64,000 bases of DNA from Ascaphus truei (taxonomy: Eukaryota > Chordata > Amphibia > Anura > Ascaphidae). Under the pieces are notes generated by a model. That model made no database searches. It was not told the origin of the DNA and was given only the letters and a program-made list of their open reading frames with translations. Below, one piece after another: positions 46,780 through 59,067 of this stretch; within the stretch, counting starts at the first letter, position 1, and every line of letters begins with the position of its first letter. The stretch covers positions 10,550,867 through 10,614,866 of the forward strand of contig CM071574.1 in the NCBI GenBank assembly GCA_036426205.1. The letters are read 5' to 3'. A program made the position numbers and the translations under genes.

Positions 46780-47201
46780 TACAGTAACCGAAAGTGGAAT
46801 CCCGTGGGCGAAGAAATAAGCAGCGCGTCCTATGCTTCCCTGAGTGCTCCACTGCTTGTGCTGCTGTGAAAGATTTATACCGACATGCTTGTTTTATCTA
46901 CCACTTTGTAAGTAGGATCAGTGCTGGCAGTGTGGAATCCTTAATTATACGTATTTCACTATATTGGCTCTTCTTTCTTAATTTTAGGTTTCCAGTCCCC
47001 CCTTTATTACTGGACTTTCAAAGTTTGGGTCCACATGTGTGTTTTTTATTTGTAAACGCTGTTTATATAGGTTGCGCCTTCTGTTCTTTTCTCTAGGTAT
47101 ATCTGGTTTTGTGTGTATCCTACACTTTGAGCAGCATCCTATATATTTCTTATTCACAGTTTGATATAATTATTATGCTCACTATTGCATTAGCGGGTTA
47201 T

Positions 47202-47250
<49 letters not shown>

Positions 47251-47800
47251 CACACATTGATTCCTTTTTATTACACATATTATTTACATTTATGCACAGC
47301 ACTTATTTAAGGCAGTATTCAAGTTCATTTATACCTTGATTACATATATGTGGTATTACACTGCCTCTCAAAATCAGCTGACGGTCAGTTGCATTGGGAA
47401 TACCGATTTGAGTAGGAGCGATTTTCATTGGCGGTTGGAGTCTACTTGATCTCACGAGCAGCTCCCTTTCTTGAACTCCTGACAAAGCACGTAGTATGAA
47501 ACGCGTTGAGGTCACAAGGGGCTATGACGTGAGCGCTGATTGGTGGAGAGAGACACCGGTAGCATAGAGGAAGTTTCAGCCGACGGAGCATCGCGGGTCC
47601 GGACATGTATCATCTGTGACACCGGTTTGACTTCTGAATCTCCTGGTTCCCACCATTCTTTCATTAGACAGTTGTAAGTTCACATTGTTTTATTGTTATG
47701 GTTTATTGCATTGTTAAGTCCACTTGTGGGACAATTTTATACCATAAATGTATACTGCTTCTCAGTGTCCTATCTCCGCTCTCTTTTTGTTTGTATCCTT
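46780..47800 (+). mobile_element. Penelope-like fragment with (TA)n
   Basis: A T-rich part (46,860-47,200), a (TA)n tract at about 47,205-47,242 and a hammerhead-like motif at 47,473-47,513 are followed by a GC-richer segment with CTATGACGTGAGCGCTGATT and CTCTCTTTTTGTTTGTATCC. The order motif-then-promoter-like sequence repeats at 50,860-51,200. No protein domain. Confidence 0.4.
47473..47513 (+). ncRNA. Hammerhead-ribozyme-like motif (helix II decayed)
   Basis: GAACTC, CTGACAA, about 12 bases of poorly pairing helix II, GAAACGCGTT, GAGGTC. C3 is kept, G8 is A. Helix I pairs five of six positions. ACGCGT is the palindromic helix-III loop seen in minimal hammerheads. Confidence 0.4.
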
Positions 47801-49415
47801 CTGCATAATACTGTACATAATGAACATTTTTTTTTGCCTATCGAACCAATGAAGAAGTTTATGTTATAACCCAGAAAGAAACAAAAGGGGGCTTCTTCTA
47901 TTGCTTCCGAAATAATACTGTAATTTATGAACCAAAAATATGCTTATCAAAGTTTTTTTTATGCACACTTTATTGTCGTTAATGTGTAAAAATGAAGATC
48001 GAAGTGCTATGATTATTGTTACATTTAGGAACCTACTGCACTTTTTTCTCTTGCATTTAAGGAATGCAATTTCCAATTTAGAGCATTTCATTAATTACAT
48101 TTAAAATTCGGTACTAAAAATTACACATTAACATAACATGGTGTCTATGCATCAATCCCAAAAATGTACTTTGTTATGCAAACCCTGTATTGCACCATTA
48201 ATGTGTCCATTGTTACACTATGTCAAAAGGAAGAGTAACAGTCACTTAAATTAGGTACAGATTTCTTCTTCAGACCCAGCAGATTGTTGGAGCTGTAAAA
48301 AGAGAGAAACAAAGATTCATGGAAATGCAGATTTGTCACCAGCATGATTTTATTACACTCCCCAAATAAAAAATGGAAGTACGTTTTCCCGTTGTGAGAC
48401 ATCATTTGAAAATGTTTTTTTTGTTTGCCTTCCTGTGTGTCAACGTAATGTAACTATAAATATAGAATGAGTATTACGCCGCATTATAATATTATAACCG
48501 TTGAACTCAGTGGACAGGTGTTTTTTTCAACCAAATCTATGTTTACTGTGTAAACTGGAAAAAAGTACCTTGATACTATACATTGCACCAGGTGTGCTGA
48601 AAGATATCCCTGATACAGAATCCTTCATATTTGCTGTTCTCCATGTAAAACTTGGGAAATTAAAGTACAACTAAATGTGAAGCCCTTTTAAATGTATTGG
48701 AATTCATACTAGTATTGCTCTATATTAAAACCCATATTTACTGGGAACCTACTGTATGGCCCTTAAAGTCACTTTACAGCCGACAGACTTGAATGGACTG
48801 TAACCTGCCTTCCAACACTAGAAGCAGAAGACTGCTTCGTTAATGTACATTATCTGCTGAATACACTATCTAAGGGGCACAAGTATAGGTAAGGGGGATC
48901 TAACCCATTCCAGCAATAACGCCCATTGACTTGAATGGGAGTTAATGCCGGAACGTCTGATAACACATGATAAAAAAAGTAATTATATTCTGTATCTACA
49001 GATATGCAATATATATTATAAAGACACATGCTAGCCCCAATTAAAGTTCAGTTGATTGCTGCTACATTATGCTTAAAAGCTTTTTTAATCATGTAAATGC
49101 TTGGTGTTGGTACTCTTGAAAATTAGAAGAAAAGATACAATAGTGTAATACGTGCAAACATAAAACAGATCTTAGTAAATCTATAGCGTTTGAACTCACA
49201 ATATAACTCTTTTGAGTTTTATGCTTGTACCTCAGTTATTGCGGGAAATCTATGGTTACTCAGCCAGGTTCTTTACTTTGCCAGGGTCTGGATTAAAGAA
49301 GGAAACAAAAAAAAAAAAGGGCACATTGCAAAGGTCTGTTCTTCAGTGTGGAATAAAGAGCAAATATACTGTAGATGGGTACTCACATGTCGAGTGTCTT
49401 GTCATTAATCATGTA
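47800..49415. other. AT-rich non-coding with a weak terminal-exon candidate
   Basis: No repeats recognised. The only item of note is the segment at 48,251-48,292. Confidence 0.45.
48251..48292 (-). CDS. Weak candidate terminal exon
   Basis: Minus strand: a strong acceptor (TGTTTCTCTCTTTTTACAG) is followed in phase 0 by 13 codons reading LQQSAGSEEEICT and a stop. Another frame stays open for 22 codons (SNNLLGLKKKSVPNLSDCYS). The acceptor is convincing; the coding claim is not. The phase would suit joining to the 53,214-53,272 segment, which ends on a codon boundary. Confidence 0.2.
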   Translation of the reverse strand, partial: LQQSAGSEEEICT

Positions 49416-49420
49416 TGCTA

Positions 49421-49869
49421 CACCAGCAAAAAATGACTTAAGTGGCGCTGGACAAATTCAAAGCATCAAAGGTAATGATCTCAATCAAATGAGAATGATT
49501 TGTAAATTGAAACCCAGTGGGGTGGTTCCTGGGAGTGCTGCTCAGCTGTGGAAATTTGAGAAATAGCTCAGTCATAAACTGCCAGATTACGTCATCCGGA
49601 GAAAGCCAGCTATGCACTCGATCAATGGAGAAACCACACAGAACGTCTGCAGCAGGCAAAGCTACCAGCGAGGACTGCTCAGAAAGACTGGACGACTTCT
49701 GCTTACCTGGCTAATGACCAAGCTATTTCTCACATTTTCACAGCTGAGCAGCACTCCCAGGAACCATCCACGTTGGGTTTGAATTTACAAACCATTCTCA
49801 TTTGATTGAGATCATTACCTTTGATGCTTTGCATTTGTCCAGTGCCACTTAAGTCATTTTTTGCTGGTG
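49421..49869. mobile_element. TA-flanked MITE with 150-bp inverted arms
   Basis: TA flanks both ends (49,419-49,420; 49,870-49,871). Terminal words CACCAGCAAAAAATGACTTA and, inverted, the same at the right end. Arms 49,421-49,571 and 49,720-49,869 are near-perfect reverse complements; the loop is 148 bases with no coding frame. Mechanism inferred as Tc1/mariner-type from TA. Confidence 0.75.
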
Positions 49870-50859
49870 TATCTGTCTCTGATTTCCCCAGAAAATCATT
49901 TGACCTTTTAGGTAGCTCATGGACATATAATTTTCAGTGTTGGACATACAGATGCAGCCACCAGTATCCGAAAACTTGCCTGGGTAAAAACTAAGGCATC
50001 TCACAGTAAATGCCTCAACATTTCCGTGAGATTACTAATGGCTCATCGGATTAACACAGCAGGGGTCCCTGCATCTGTAGGTGTGTATACAATATTGGTA
50101 GTAATCACTGTTTGCACTTGTTATAACTAGCACTTTTGTATGTTGCGCTGGCCTTTCTGTTTTTGTTTGTATATCTTGCCACGCTCAGAAGCACTGCTTT
50201 TTGACAGTAATATATATATATATATGTTGTATATATGATGTGAGGGTGGGTTTTGGGGTTCTGGAGCTTGATGGGTTATGCAGCTGTTGTTGCTTGGAGG
50301 TGTGGCCCTCCTCCCCATGGTTTAAAGCTCGCCCTGCCCGACTTTCCAATTAGCGGTATTTAGCATGATCCTGTGAATCACAGACCCATCATGGTCTTTT
50401 TCCCTCCAGCAGAAAAGAGAGGTACGTGAGAATTGTGCCAGGTAGTTTTGGACCTGCAGATTGGTCATGCTGTGAAGTGGCTGCAGGCTTATAACCTTTT
50501 AGCTAAAGGGTTTAACTAAATGACCCTTACTCATGAGCAGATAAGCACTGAGGTATTGTACTATATGTTGTGTCATTTTGTATGTTGCACTGGCCTTTCT
50601 GTTTTTGTTTATAATTTTTTAAACATTTATTAATTTATAAATTAGTAATTGATTATATTGAGTATTCTCCTTAATCTAATACATTTTTAGTATTTTGTAT
50701 TATTAATTGTAAATCCCTAAATTAAGTTCCCCACCTTTTAATAATATGTCTAAATTATATATTTACATTTTTTCATTGCTATATCAAATGGATAATATAT
50801 GTAATTTTCCGTATTGTATATATTATGTATCAATGCTTTGTAATTACACACTGGCAAAA

Positions 50860-51870
50860 GAAAACTGTGACCAATAGGAATAAAGAAGGCGCTATTTATA
50901 AAGGGTCATCAGACGCAGAAAGTATGACTCGTGACAAAGCCGAGTACGTGCGAAACGCGTAGAGTCACCAGCATTGCCATTCCCTGCTGTACCGTGTGAA
51001 TGTCCATGTGTTCCAATAGCCGGAAGTGACGTGACCGGGGAACCGGAAGCTTCACCAACTGGAGAGATGCCGGAACGCTGAGTAAGCACCTCGTGGAACA
51101 GCATCGGGCAGCAGTAATCAGAGACTCTGATTACAACTTTAGTTCTACATGACCGATTTGTCGCGCTTGTATGTAAGTGTGATTCTCATAAATTCATGAA
51201 TTACACAGATCGCACTATGATATTTTCCACCCTTTTTTGAGAACACTGAACAGCTGATGATCGTTTGACCAGATCACCGCCATAGAAGTTGACTCCACTT
51301 ATACACAGGCACTAAACAGAGTTTTGGAATTGCTTTATTTCTTATTGCAGAATGTGTGTGTACATCCTAAAGGACTGTCTATAGTAATCATATCCCCACT
51401 ACAGGTTTGTAGGTCAGAGTTTTTCATTCTGCACAAATATAGTACTCTCAGGAGGATCCAATGTCACCTGTTAAAACTAACTGGAGGTGATACAAGTGTC
51501 TTCTTCTCATTTATAGTATTACGTCAATTACTTGGCAGGATATATAGTGTATATATACAGTATATATTGATTACCTTTGTCACACATTCTTGCAGATGTT
51601 TTCTGCCCTTATTATCTATGATTGACACATTGTAGTTTTTGATATATGGCTTGTTCAATCATTTTTTGTGGGCATTTCTGTGCTGTTAGCTTATTCTTGA
51701 TCATGAAGTTGTATCAAAGCAGTTTTAAAGCTAAACTGGAACAAAGAAGAATATTTGATATCATGCTAATTGTATCAAGATATTTGTTTTTGCGCTGCGG
51801 TATGTGCACCAGTTTGTGTTTTAGTGCTCCATATTTTTCTCTTTACTTTGCACCCAAAAATATAAAATAA
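50860..51870 (+). mobile_element. Penelope-like fragment with hammerhead-like motif
   Basis: AAGAAGGCGCTATTTATAAAGG precedes the motif at 50,925-50,967; GC-richer sequence with GGAAGTGACGTGACCGG follows. Farther on, TGCACCAGTTTGTGTTTTAG..CTCCATATTTTTC is wording I associate with the ends of vertebrate Penelope-like copies. Domains for RT or GIY-YIG nuclease are absent. Confidence 0.4.
50925..50967 (+). ncRNA. Hammerhead-ribozyme-like motif
   Basis: TGACTC, GTGACAA, AGC-loop-GC, GAAACGCGTA, GAGTCA. Helix I is six perfect pairs and the GAAAC box is intact; C3 and G8 are altered. Helix II keeps only about two pairs. Confidence 0.4.
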
Positions 51871-52454
51871 CCAGGTTCCATGGGTCATATGTCACATCTG
51901 TCACAACTCTCACATCCCTGGATAATAACCTGCACTCGATGTCAGGAACTTGATGTGAATGTTTCTTACATTTGACATAATCGTGAGTAAAAAATAATAT
52001 AAAGGATGATTGCAAACTAAGACCTGAATTGCAGTATGTTGCAGTTCCAGTGTATATGAAGTTGCACTCTATAGGAATTATTTAAAACCTGGTGACCTAA
52101 TAGGTACATAGCATTGCAGGTTAAAAAGAAAGTTATACAATGTGAAAAGCACAGTTTAATATACACTGTAAGATGGCATCACTGGGACATAACACCCGAG
52201 TCTCCCCAAAGGCATCAGCCAAATGGTGTCACCATTTCCTGCTGTTCACTACTGTTACAGCTGCTTGATTATTGGCTTGGGTAAAGTATTTCAGATGCAT
52301 GTTGATGTATTTCCATCTTCATTATTCTGCTCCTACAGCTCTACCTCTGCACAATCCCACTTACTTCTTCCCCAACGCCAACTCCTTCAACTAACAAGAA
52401 GCTATTGGAAACACACCAACTTTCTCACCTCAATGTTTCCCTTTTACCCTTCCT

Positions 52455-52630
52455 TATAGATTGAAAGCTCCTTCGGGCAGGGACTTCCTTACCTACTGTA
52501 ACAACGTATGGTTATGTTTGTTACTGTTTTTTCATCCTCCAACCTTATTATACTGCACTATGGAATATGTTGGTGGGATACAAGTAAATTATAATAATAA
52601 AAATAATATATTGCACTTACTCCCTCCCTT
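52455..52630 (+). mobile_element. L2-type LINE 3' tail (diverged)
   Basis: GATTGAAAGCTCCTTCGGGC, AGGGACTTCCTTACCTACTG and an AATAATAATA tail follow the block order of the copy at 11,672-11,815. It is directly followed by another such tail. Confidence 0.5.
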
Positions 52631-52654
52631 GCAATCTCTGTAAGTCTCCCAACA

Positions 52655-52797
52655 AACCCTTTAAATTGTAAGCTATCTGGGGCAGGGATTTCCTTTTCTA
52701 CTGGTTGATTTTCTTTGTTGCACTTATTGTATTATAATTCCTGTTATTGTATTGTCTCTTTTGTAAAGTACACTGTCAGCGCTATACTGTCACAGAA
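52655..52797 (+). mobile_element. L2-type LINE 3' tail
   Basis: AATTGTAAGCTATCTGGGGC, AGGGATTTCCTTTTCTACTG, TTGCACTTATTGTATTATAA, TTTTGTAAAGTACACTGTCAG and GCGCTATACTG match 11,672-11,815. Two tails in tandem may be independent insertions or a tandem capture. Confidence 0.6.
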
Positions 52798-53213
52798 CGT
52801 CATACCGCCGGCACCTAAAAAAAATCAGGTCACCGGTACACCGGAGTGTACTATTGGGTACACATATTTCTATTGATTTTTACTTGATAAATATTATTTT
52901 CTGATTGTACAGACTGTAATATTTTATGTTAGGTATACAACAAACGTTCACTGCCCTTCCACACATGCATATGCTCATTATATGTTCACATTATGCCAAC
53001 GTGTCTGTACTAACAGGATGCAAGTGTTTGTCCTTCATAAGTACAACTTTATTTTTGCACAATAGTAATTCAGTGGCGTTCTGAACTAACTGAAAGAATT
53101 ACATATATTTATGACAAGATTTAATAATTACAAACCAATGTCAAATGTAGATGTCAATTTTGCACATTTGGAAAAAGGGCTGAATAAAATGCTCAAAGGT
53201 ATAATAAACATAC

Positions 53214-53272
53214 CTTCTGTCTTTTGCTAGTAGTTATTGTTCTCCAGAGAAATACTTTGCAGGTTAGAATGC
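53214..53272 (-). CDS. Candidate 59-bp internal exon, gene not recognised
   Basis: Minus strand: acceptor AATATTTTTTTTCCACAG and donor AGAAG|GTATGTTTATT are both strong. Two of three frames have a stop; the third is open: two bases finishing a codon, then ILTCKVFLWRTITTSKRQK, ending on a codon boundary. No repeat overlaps. Small size means chance cannot be excluded. No function is inferred. Confidence 0.3.
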
Positions 53273-53499
53273 CTGTGGAAAAAAAATATTTCTTTCTGTT
53301 TCTTAGAGATGCCATAAATATCTTCTTTACCACGAAATATCTATTTCCAGGCAGTGTGAAGGAAATGTGGAAGTTGAGCATTGCAGTTAGTATTTCAAAC
53401 AATTATTAAAAGTAATTTTCATTTGACTGGAATTTTGCCTGTTAAATTCTCTATTATAGTTTTAGGAATTGAACAAAAATCATTTAGAATGTGCATCAA

Positions 53500-54070
53500 A
53501 CTTAGGGGCTTATTGGCTCCAAATCCGGCTAAGGCAAAATCCGAAAAAAAAAATGGTCTCAGGCACCGCCAAACACGGAAACACGCAGGGGAACCGCCGA
53601 GAACCTGAAAATGCCCAAAAGTAAAAAGTCTACTCACCTGGAAGCAGTGGATTTCTTCTGCAAAAAGGTGGGACCGCGCGAAAGAAGGGAAATCTGTGGC
53701 GATTTTAGTGAGGTTGAGTCTGACCCAGCCACACTCCCAGACACTGTACCTGTCCTAAAATCAGCAGAGCAAAAAGATTTATATGCGAAAAGAGTAGAAC
53801 ACCATCAAGAACTGGAGTCAGGAGGGGGTCCAAATAATAAAAAAAATCTAAGATTTTTGGATCCCCTCCTGACTCCAGTTCTTGATGGTGCTCTACTCTT
53901 CTCACATCTACCTTGGATTTACCAGCAGCAGCACGTCATCCAAACAAAGAGGTGTCCGTGAGTCTATTTGCCTTTATGCTATATTATTGCCCCCAATGAA
54001 ATTGATTGTGGTGAGTCTCTCACATGCTTTCGGTTTTAAGGGATTCATGGCTTTATTCCGCTTTATGGAC
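53500..54070. mobile_element. Repeat remnant with 110-bp perfect hairpin
   Basis: AGAGTAGAACACCATCAAGA ... CTGGAGTCAGGAGGGGGTCC (from 53,791) folds back on GGATCCCCTCCTGACTCCAG, TTCTTGATGGTGCTCTACTC (to 53,900). Flanking sequence is T-rich and in the style of Penelope-like ends, but the class is uncertain. Confidence 0.45.
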
Positions 54071-57000
54071 TAAGGGTATCATGCAGTAAGCAGCGAAAAA
54101 ATGCATTCGCCATTTTAGGAATTCGCCATGTTTTTGGCGAGTTAAACTGTCTGTATGCTGTAAGGGGCGAATCCCTGGCGAATGAATGCGCCACCACTAT
54201 TTGATGAAATGGCGTGTAACCGGTGGCGGGACGGCTGCCTGGCGAGAAACTGCCGAGAAGCCGTCCCCTGGCGAGTTGTGTTTGCAGCAGAGAGAGATCC
54301 ACTGCTCTCTCGGCGCAAACATCAGCACAATAAAAATTATTTTTAAAACAACTTTTATTCATAGTGTACATGTGCAGGGGGTCTCCGGAGCTGAACTGCA
54401 TTGGTTTCAGGTCGGGGGACCCCCTGCTTCCCGAGATACAGGCCCCTTTATGAGGTGCCGGTATCCCTCTGCATTAAAGGTCCCGATCACGTGACCGCGG
54501 CATGTAAACAAAGCAGAGGGATACCGGCACCCCATAAAGGGGTCTGTATCTCGGGAAGCAGGGGGTCCCCAGACCTAAAACAAAAATGTTTCTGCTCCGG
54601 AGACCCCCTGCACATCTACACTATGAGTAAAACACACATATCAATAAAGACTTGTTCCTTACCTTACAGGGTATCTGCTACGGTAGCGAAGCAGCATGAA
54701 TATTTATTTAATAATACTGTACAGTGAGCAGGGGGTCCCCTGAGCTGAACCGCATCACTTTGTGGACCAGGGACCCCCTGCTTCCCGAGTTGCAGGCCCC
54801 GGTATGTGTGATCAGATGGGCAGTGTCGCCGCCATGTTTATAGCGCCCCATAGGCTACGTGCCCGCAACAAACATGGCGTCCACACTGTAACCGATGCCC
54901 TAAACCGGGGCCTGTAACTCGGGAAGCAGGGGGTCTCTGAGCCACAAATAAATGCGGTTCAGCTCAGGGGCCCCCCTGCTCCCGTACAATATTATTAAAA
55001 TACATTAATGCTGCTTCATTACCATAGCAGATAGCCGCTAAGGTAATGAAGGGGTTAACGCATAATAGCATGTTTATTGGGGACAAATGCCCCCAATAAA
55101 CATAGCAGCAATACACAACATACAATACAGTAATGGGCAACATTACTATTATCCACAAATGGATAATAGTGCAGTTGTCCATTTAAAATACATACACAAC
55201 AATAAAGACATTAAATACATATAGCACTCACACATGTGCGGCTGCCACGATGAAGGCCATCCTCATCTTCATCATGCCCATGCACCATCCGCTTCTGCAA
55301 AACAGACACAAGAATTAAAACATCCAATGTAATGTCCCCTAACCCCTTAATCACCATAGCGGTTATTAACCGCTACAGTCATTAAGGGGTTAAGCCACCA
55401 TCACCCACATACCCTCCCCCACTAACCCCCCCAACCACCCTCACCCAATACACACACGGGAGTCCTACCAAATACCCTTGGGGCCAATACCCCCTCCTCC
55501 AGCACATACAGTACAATAATGTGCCAAATAACTATTATCCACATAGGGATAATACATTATTTGGCCATTATTAAACACATTAAATACCGTAATAAAGTAA
55601 AGAAAATTCTACTAACCTCATCAATAAGAAGGCTCCGTCGCCAGCATCATCCTTGGGGTCCGTTGCCAAAATAATAAATAGCCAATACATCTCAATTACA
55701 TTAACATACCAAGGAACCCCTTAATCACCTTTTCGGGTACTAACCTCAAAGGTAATTAAGGGGTGAAGCCATCCTGCAATGGCAACACCACTTATGCATA
55801 ACATCCTCAATGAATTAAAAACCAATTTCCTACACAAATCTCAAGTAATCATTCAATCTGAAGCCTCAAATGCCACTTAAAACATTGCTTTTACAGTGTA
55901 TACATGTAGCATAACATGTAAACTACATGTACACGCTGCAAATCAATGTTAACAATACAGTAATCCAACTCAAATAGCCTGACATCACAAGAAGTATATT
56001 ATGTCAGCAAATAAAGTCACCATCAATGAATTAACAGACATGAATTACATCCCTAAACAATTAAAATACCATCCATACCAATTACACAATTAACTATAGC
56101 TATCGTAACAGAGAACAAGTTCAAAACATACAAAAAAGGACACCAACAATTACAATATACTATAGCAAGCCTCTCCATAACCTACAGTACAGCATAGAGC
56201 CCAAAACTTACATCTCTCTAATAATAAAATACATTTAACACACATCTATGCATAGCAGCATAGCCACAATGATTTACAATACAGAAAATCAAGCGTTAAC
56301 AACTCTATCATTTCTTACCCTGTATGTATATATCTCTCTAGACATACATACATACATACATACATACATACATACATACATACATACATACATACATACA
56401 GTGGCAAGAAATGATATGCATAAAAAAAATGAAGACATGAAAAAGCAAAAAAAAACCACATTAACATTAAATACATTTCTTTATTTAACTTACCATTACT
56501 TGCCCCCACCGACTCCCGTTGATCAGCTTACTCACGAACCAATCCACGAACAGGAACCCATAAAATAAAAAACCATAAAATAATAAACATTAAAATAATA
56601 AAACACGACAATCCAGGGGTCTTCTAGTTGTAATCCATCTTCATCTGTATTCTTCTACCTTCTTCCGGGGTCTTCTTGCCGTCCGGTGCCACGCCTTGGT
56701 CTTCTTTCTTCAGAGGAGGTCCTTCCTCCTCGGCGTCTGGCTTCAAAATGAGACGACATAGGCTTTTAAAGGCCTATGACGTCACATTTTCGTCATATGG
56801 TTCCATGTGTTTTGGCCGATGTAAAAAAAAATGATGACGTCACTAAAAGGCAATGACAGCACAGCCAATCAGAATGGCTTTGCTGCAATTGCCTTTAAGA
56901 TGACGTCATGAAAAGACACATGGCCGGACTCACATGGTACGGCAGCCAATCAGAGCGTGGGAAGTCTATCCCTACTCTGATTGGTTCAAGTACCATGTGA

Positions 57001-57291
57001 CAGAGGCTTGGGGAGAAAGGATGTGATGTCATTGAAAGTCTCTGTCACATGATCATTGTCCATTACTCCATACTGTTTAGTTAAGGGGGGTTAGGTGTTT
57101 TTGGGTTCATGTATATATATATCTGTATATAATAATAATATATATATATATTATGATTCCATATCTATATAATAGTCTATCTATATATCATTACCTATAT
57201 ATCTATATAATAATATCTCTATAATATATCCTCTATAATTCTATAGCCTTATCTATACACTTTATATATATATTATATAATATATATATGA

Positions 57292-57323
<32 letters not shown>

Positions 57324-58010
57324 CTTCGTTAGTGTGGCTGTGTGTGTGTGTTATTTTTTTTATTGTGGGTAGCCCCAACGGTGTTTGTTTAGGGCTTGCG
57401 GGTGGGTAGCGGAGGCCTAACCCCTTCATGACCGTAGCGGTTTACACGCTACGGTCGTGAAGGGGTTTTGCAACCGCAACTACCCCGCAAGTCCTAAACA
57501 AACAACAAGGGCCAAATACCCCCTTCACCCACCCCCGCTACCCACAATAAACCTGGCACAGCTCTTTAACCCCCTCATTGCCTTAGCGGTTAACCGCTAA
57601 GGTAATGAAGTGGGCTTTAAATGCATTTTTCCTGCCTCGGATGCATGCCGGGGGGCTCCGGTGCTGATATTAATGGTATCAGCTCCGGAGACCCCCGGCA
57701 TCAATCCCAGCCAGGAAAAAGGCCTTATTTTTTCTAAGTGCCGATCCGCCACTCATCCGCTGCCTCTGAGCAGCAACTTGCCAACTTTTTCTTGCGTGGC
57801 TGATCCGCCAACAAAACACCATTCTAGAGAGGCGAATAGCTCCACTTAGCTACTCGCCTCTACTAGAATACAGGGTGGCTGAAAAAGTTGGCTTTTTTGG
57901 CAAAAAGTGCCTTCTCGCCCCGCCACCGGCGAGAAAAAAAAAACCGCCAGCAAAACTGGCGTTTTTTTTTAATCTCGCCTCTTTCTCGCCCGTTACTGAA
58001 TACGGATAGG
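54071..58010. mobile_element. Hairpin-array TIR element, copy 2 (3.9 kb)
   Basis: Left end GGGTATCATGCAGTAAGCAG preceded by TAA; right end inverted CCTATCCGTATTCAGTAA. Consecutive hairpins: 54,374-54,612 (CAGGGGGTCTCCGGAGC arms), 54,725-54,985, 55,010-55,060 (TAGCCGCTA), 55,065-55,110, 55,135-55,190 (ACTATTATCC/GGATAATAGT), 55,335-55,400, 57,415-57,475 and 57,570-57,700. Modules at 55,140-55,390 and 55,505-55,770 parallel those of copy 1, and CTCACGAACCAATCCACGAA near 56,528 matches CTCACGAACAATCCACGCAA near 28,577. It includes a (CATA)n at 56,342-56,400, CRE-like TGACGTCA words at 56,755-56,905 and a TA-rich tract at 57,108-57,325. No transposase frame. Confidence 0.68.
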
Positions 58011-58544
58011 CTTTTTTGGTATGAGTGTCATATATAAAAGTTATGTCACATATAATAATCAAAAAATACATATTTAAATATAACATAATATCTATCAATA
58101 TCAAGCCATTAATCTAATAATGTCTGTGTGTGCAGACACACCTGCACACATTCAAGCACAAATACTGCGTGTGCAAAGCATATATACACAAATGTGTGCG
58201 CACACACAGAAACCAAGTGCGAAAAATATTATGGCTAGACCCCTGGATTCTGTACATTATTCTGTACATTATCCTGTTTTCATCTATCAGGACTTACCTT
58301 AGGGTTTGGACACTCCACTTGGACTATTTATTATTTTATTTATTATGTATGTATATTTGTCATATTAGAGTGTATATTTTAGTTTGTTTATATTTTTATT
58401 TTATGGGAATTTTATTATTTTTATAGGTTTGTTTGTATTTTTTACACTTGCCATTATTACATATTATTGCACTGTTTCATGATTGCGCTACTTTAATCAC
58501 TCTTTTTCTTATAACGATTTATATGTTAACATTTAAACAATGGA

Positions 58545-58665
58545 CTGACAGCAGCAGGAGAAACAACGTCGGATTCCTTGGGATTCCAGAGCAGGTAGAC
58601 CTCCTAGATACTGACTTTCACAGACTCTTCTCTCAATTAATCTCAAATACTAATAGAGATATAGG
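58545..58665 (+). pseudogene. L1/Tx1-type LINE ORF1-like fragment
   Basis: The frame reads SRRNNVGFLGIPEQVDLLDT, then DFHRLFSQLI. The RRNN..GIPE pattern is characteristic of the RNA-binding ORF1 protein of L1-type LINEs, at the start of its RRM domain. Only about 35 codons are convincing, and downstream sequence loses similarity. No RT of this family is nearby. Confidence 0.4.
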
Positions 58666-59067
58666 TGCATTTTCCAACGCATCCGCTTCAGGGTGGAATC
58701 ACTACACCTGGGGCGAAACTCTCCTGTCTCTGAGTATATGCTCCCAACAGTCCCAAAAAGGAGTTCTTTGATTAGCTTTATTTTCAGACTTAGGAAAAAT
58801 ACAGAAAGGCAGAAATGCTTTAGGACAATGTGACAAACATTTTCAATATATGTGATATGCCTAATCACATTTTTCTAAGATTGTATACGGTAAAGCAAAC
58901 TGGAGGGCACAAGATTTTCTGTGGGGGGGTAGGAGGCACGGTGGTTACAGAGGCCACTTCAACTTCAGCCTGGGAGGAATGCCAATGCAGATCCACCGGC
59001 ATCCAGGAATCCTTGTTACTGAGGCCCTCTGTTGCATGATGTTTCACTTAACAACTGTCTTGGTCTC

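Noticed and set aside
56342..56400. Tyr/Thr/His repeat frame
   Set aside because: Encoded by a (CATA)n microsatellite.
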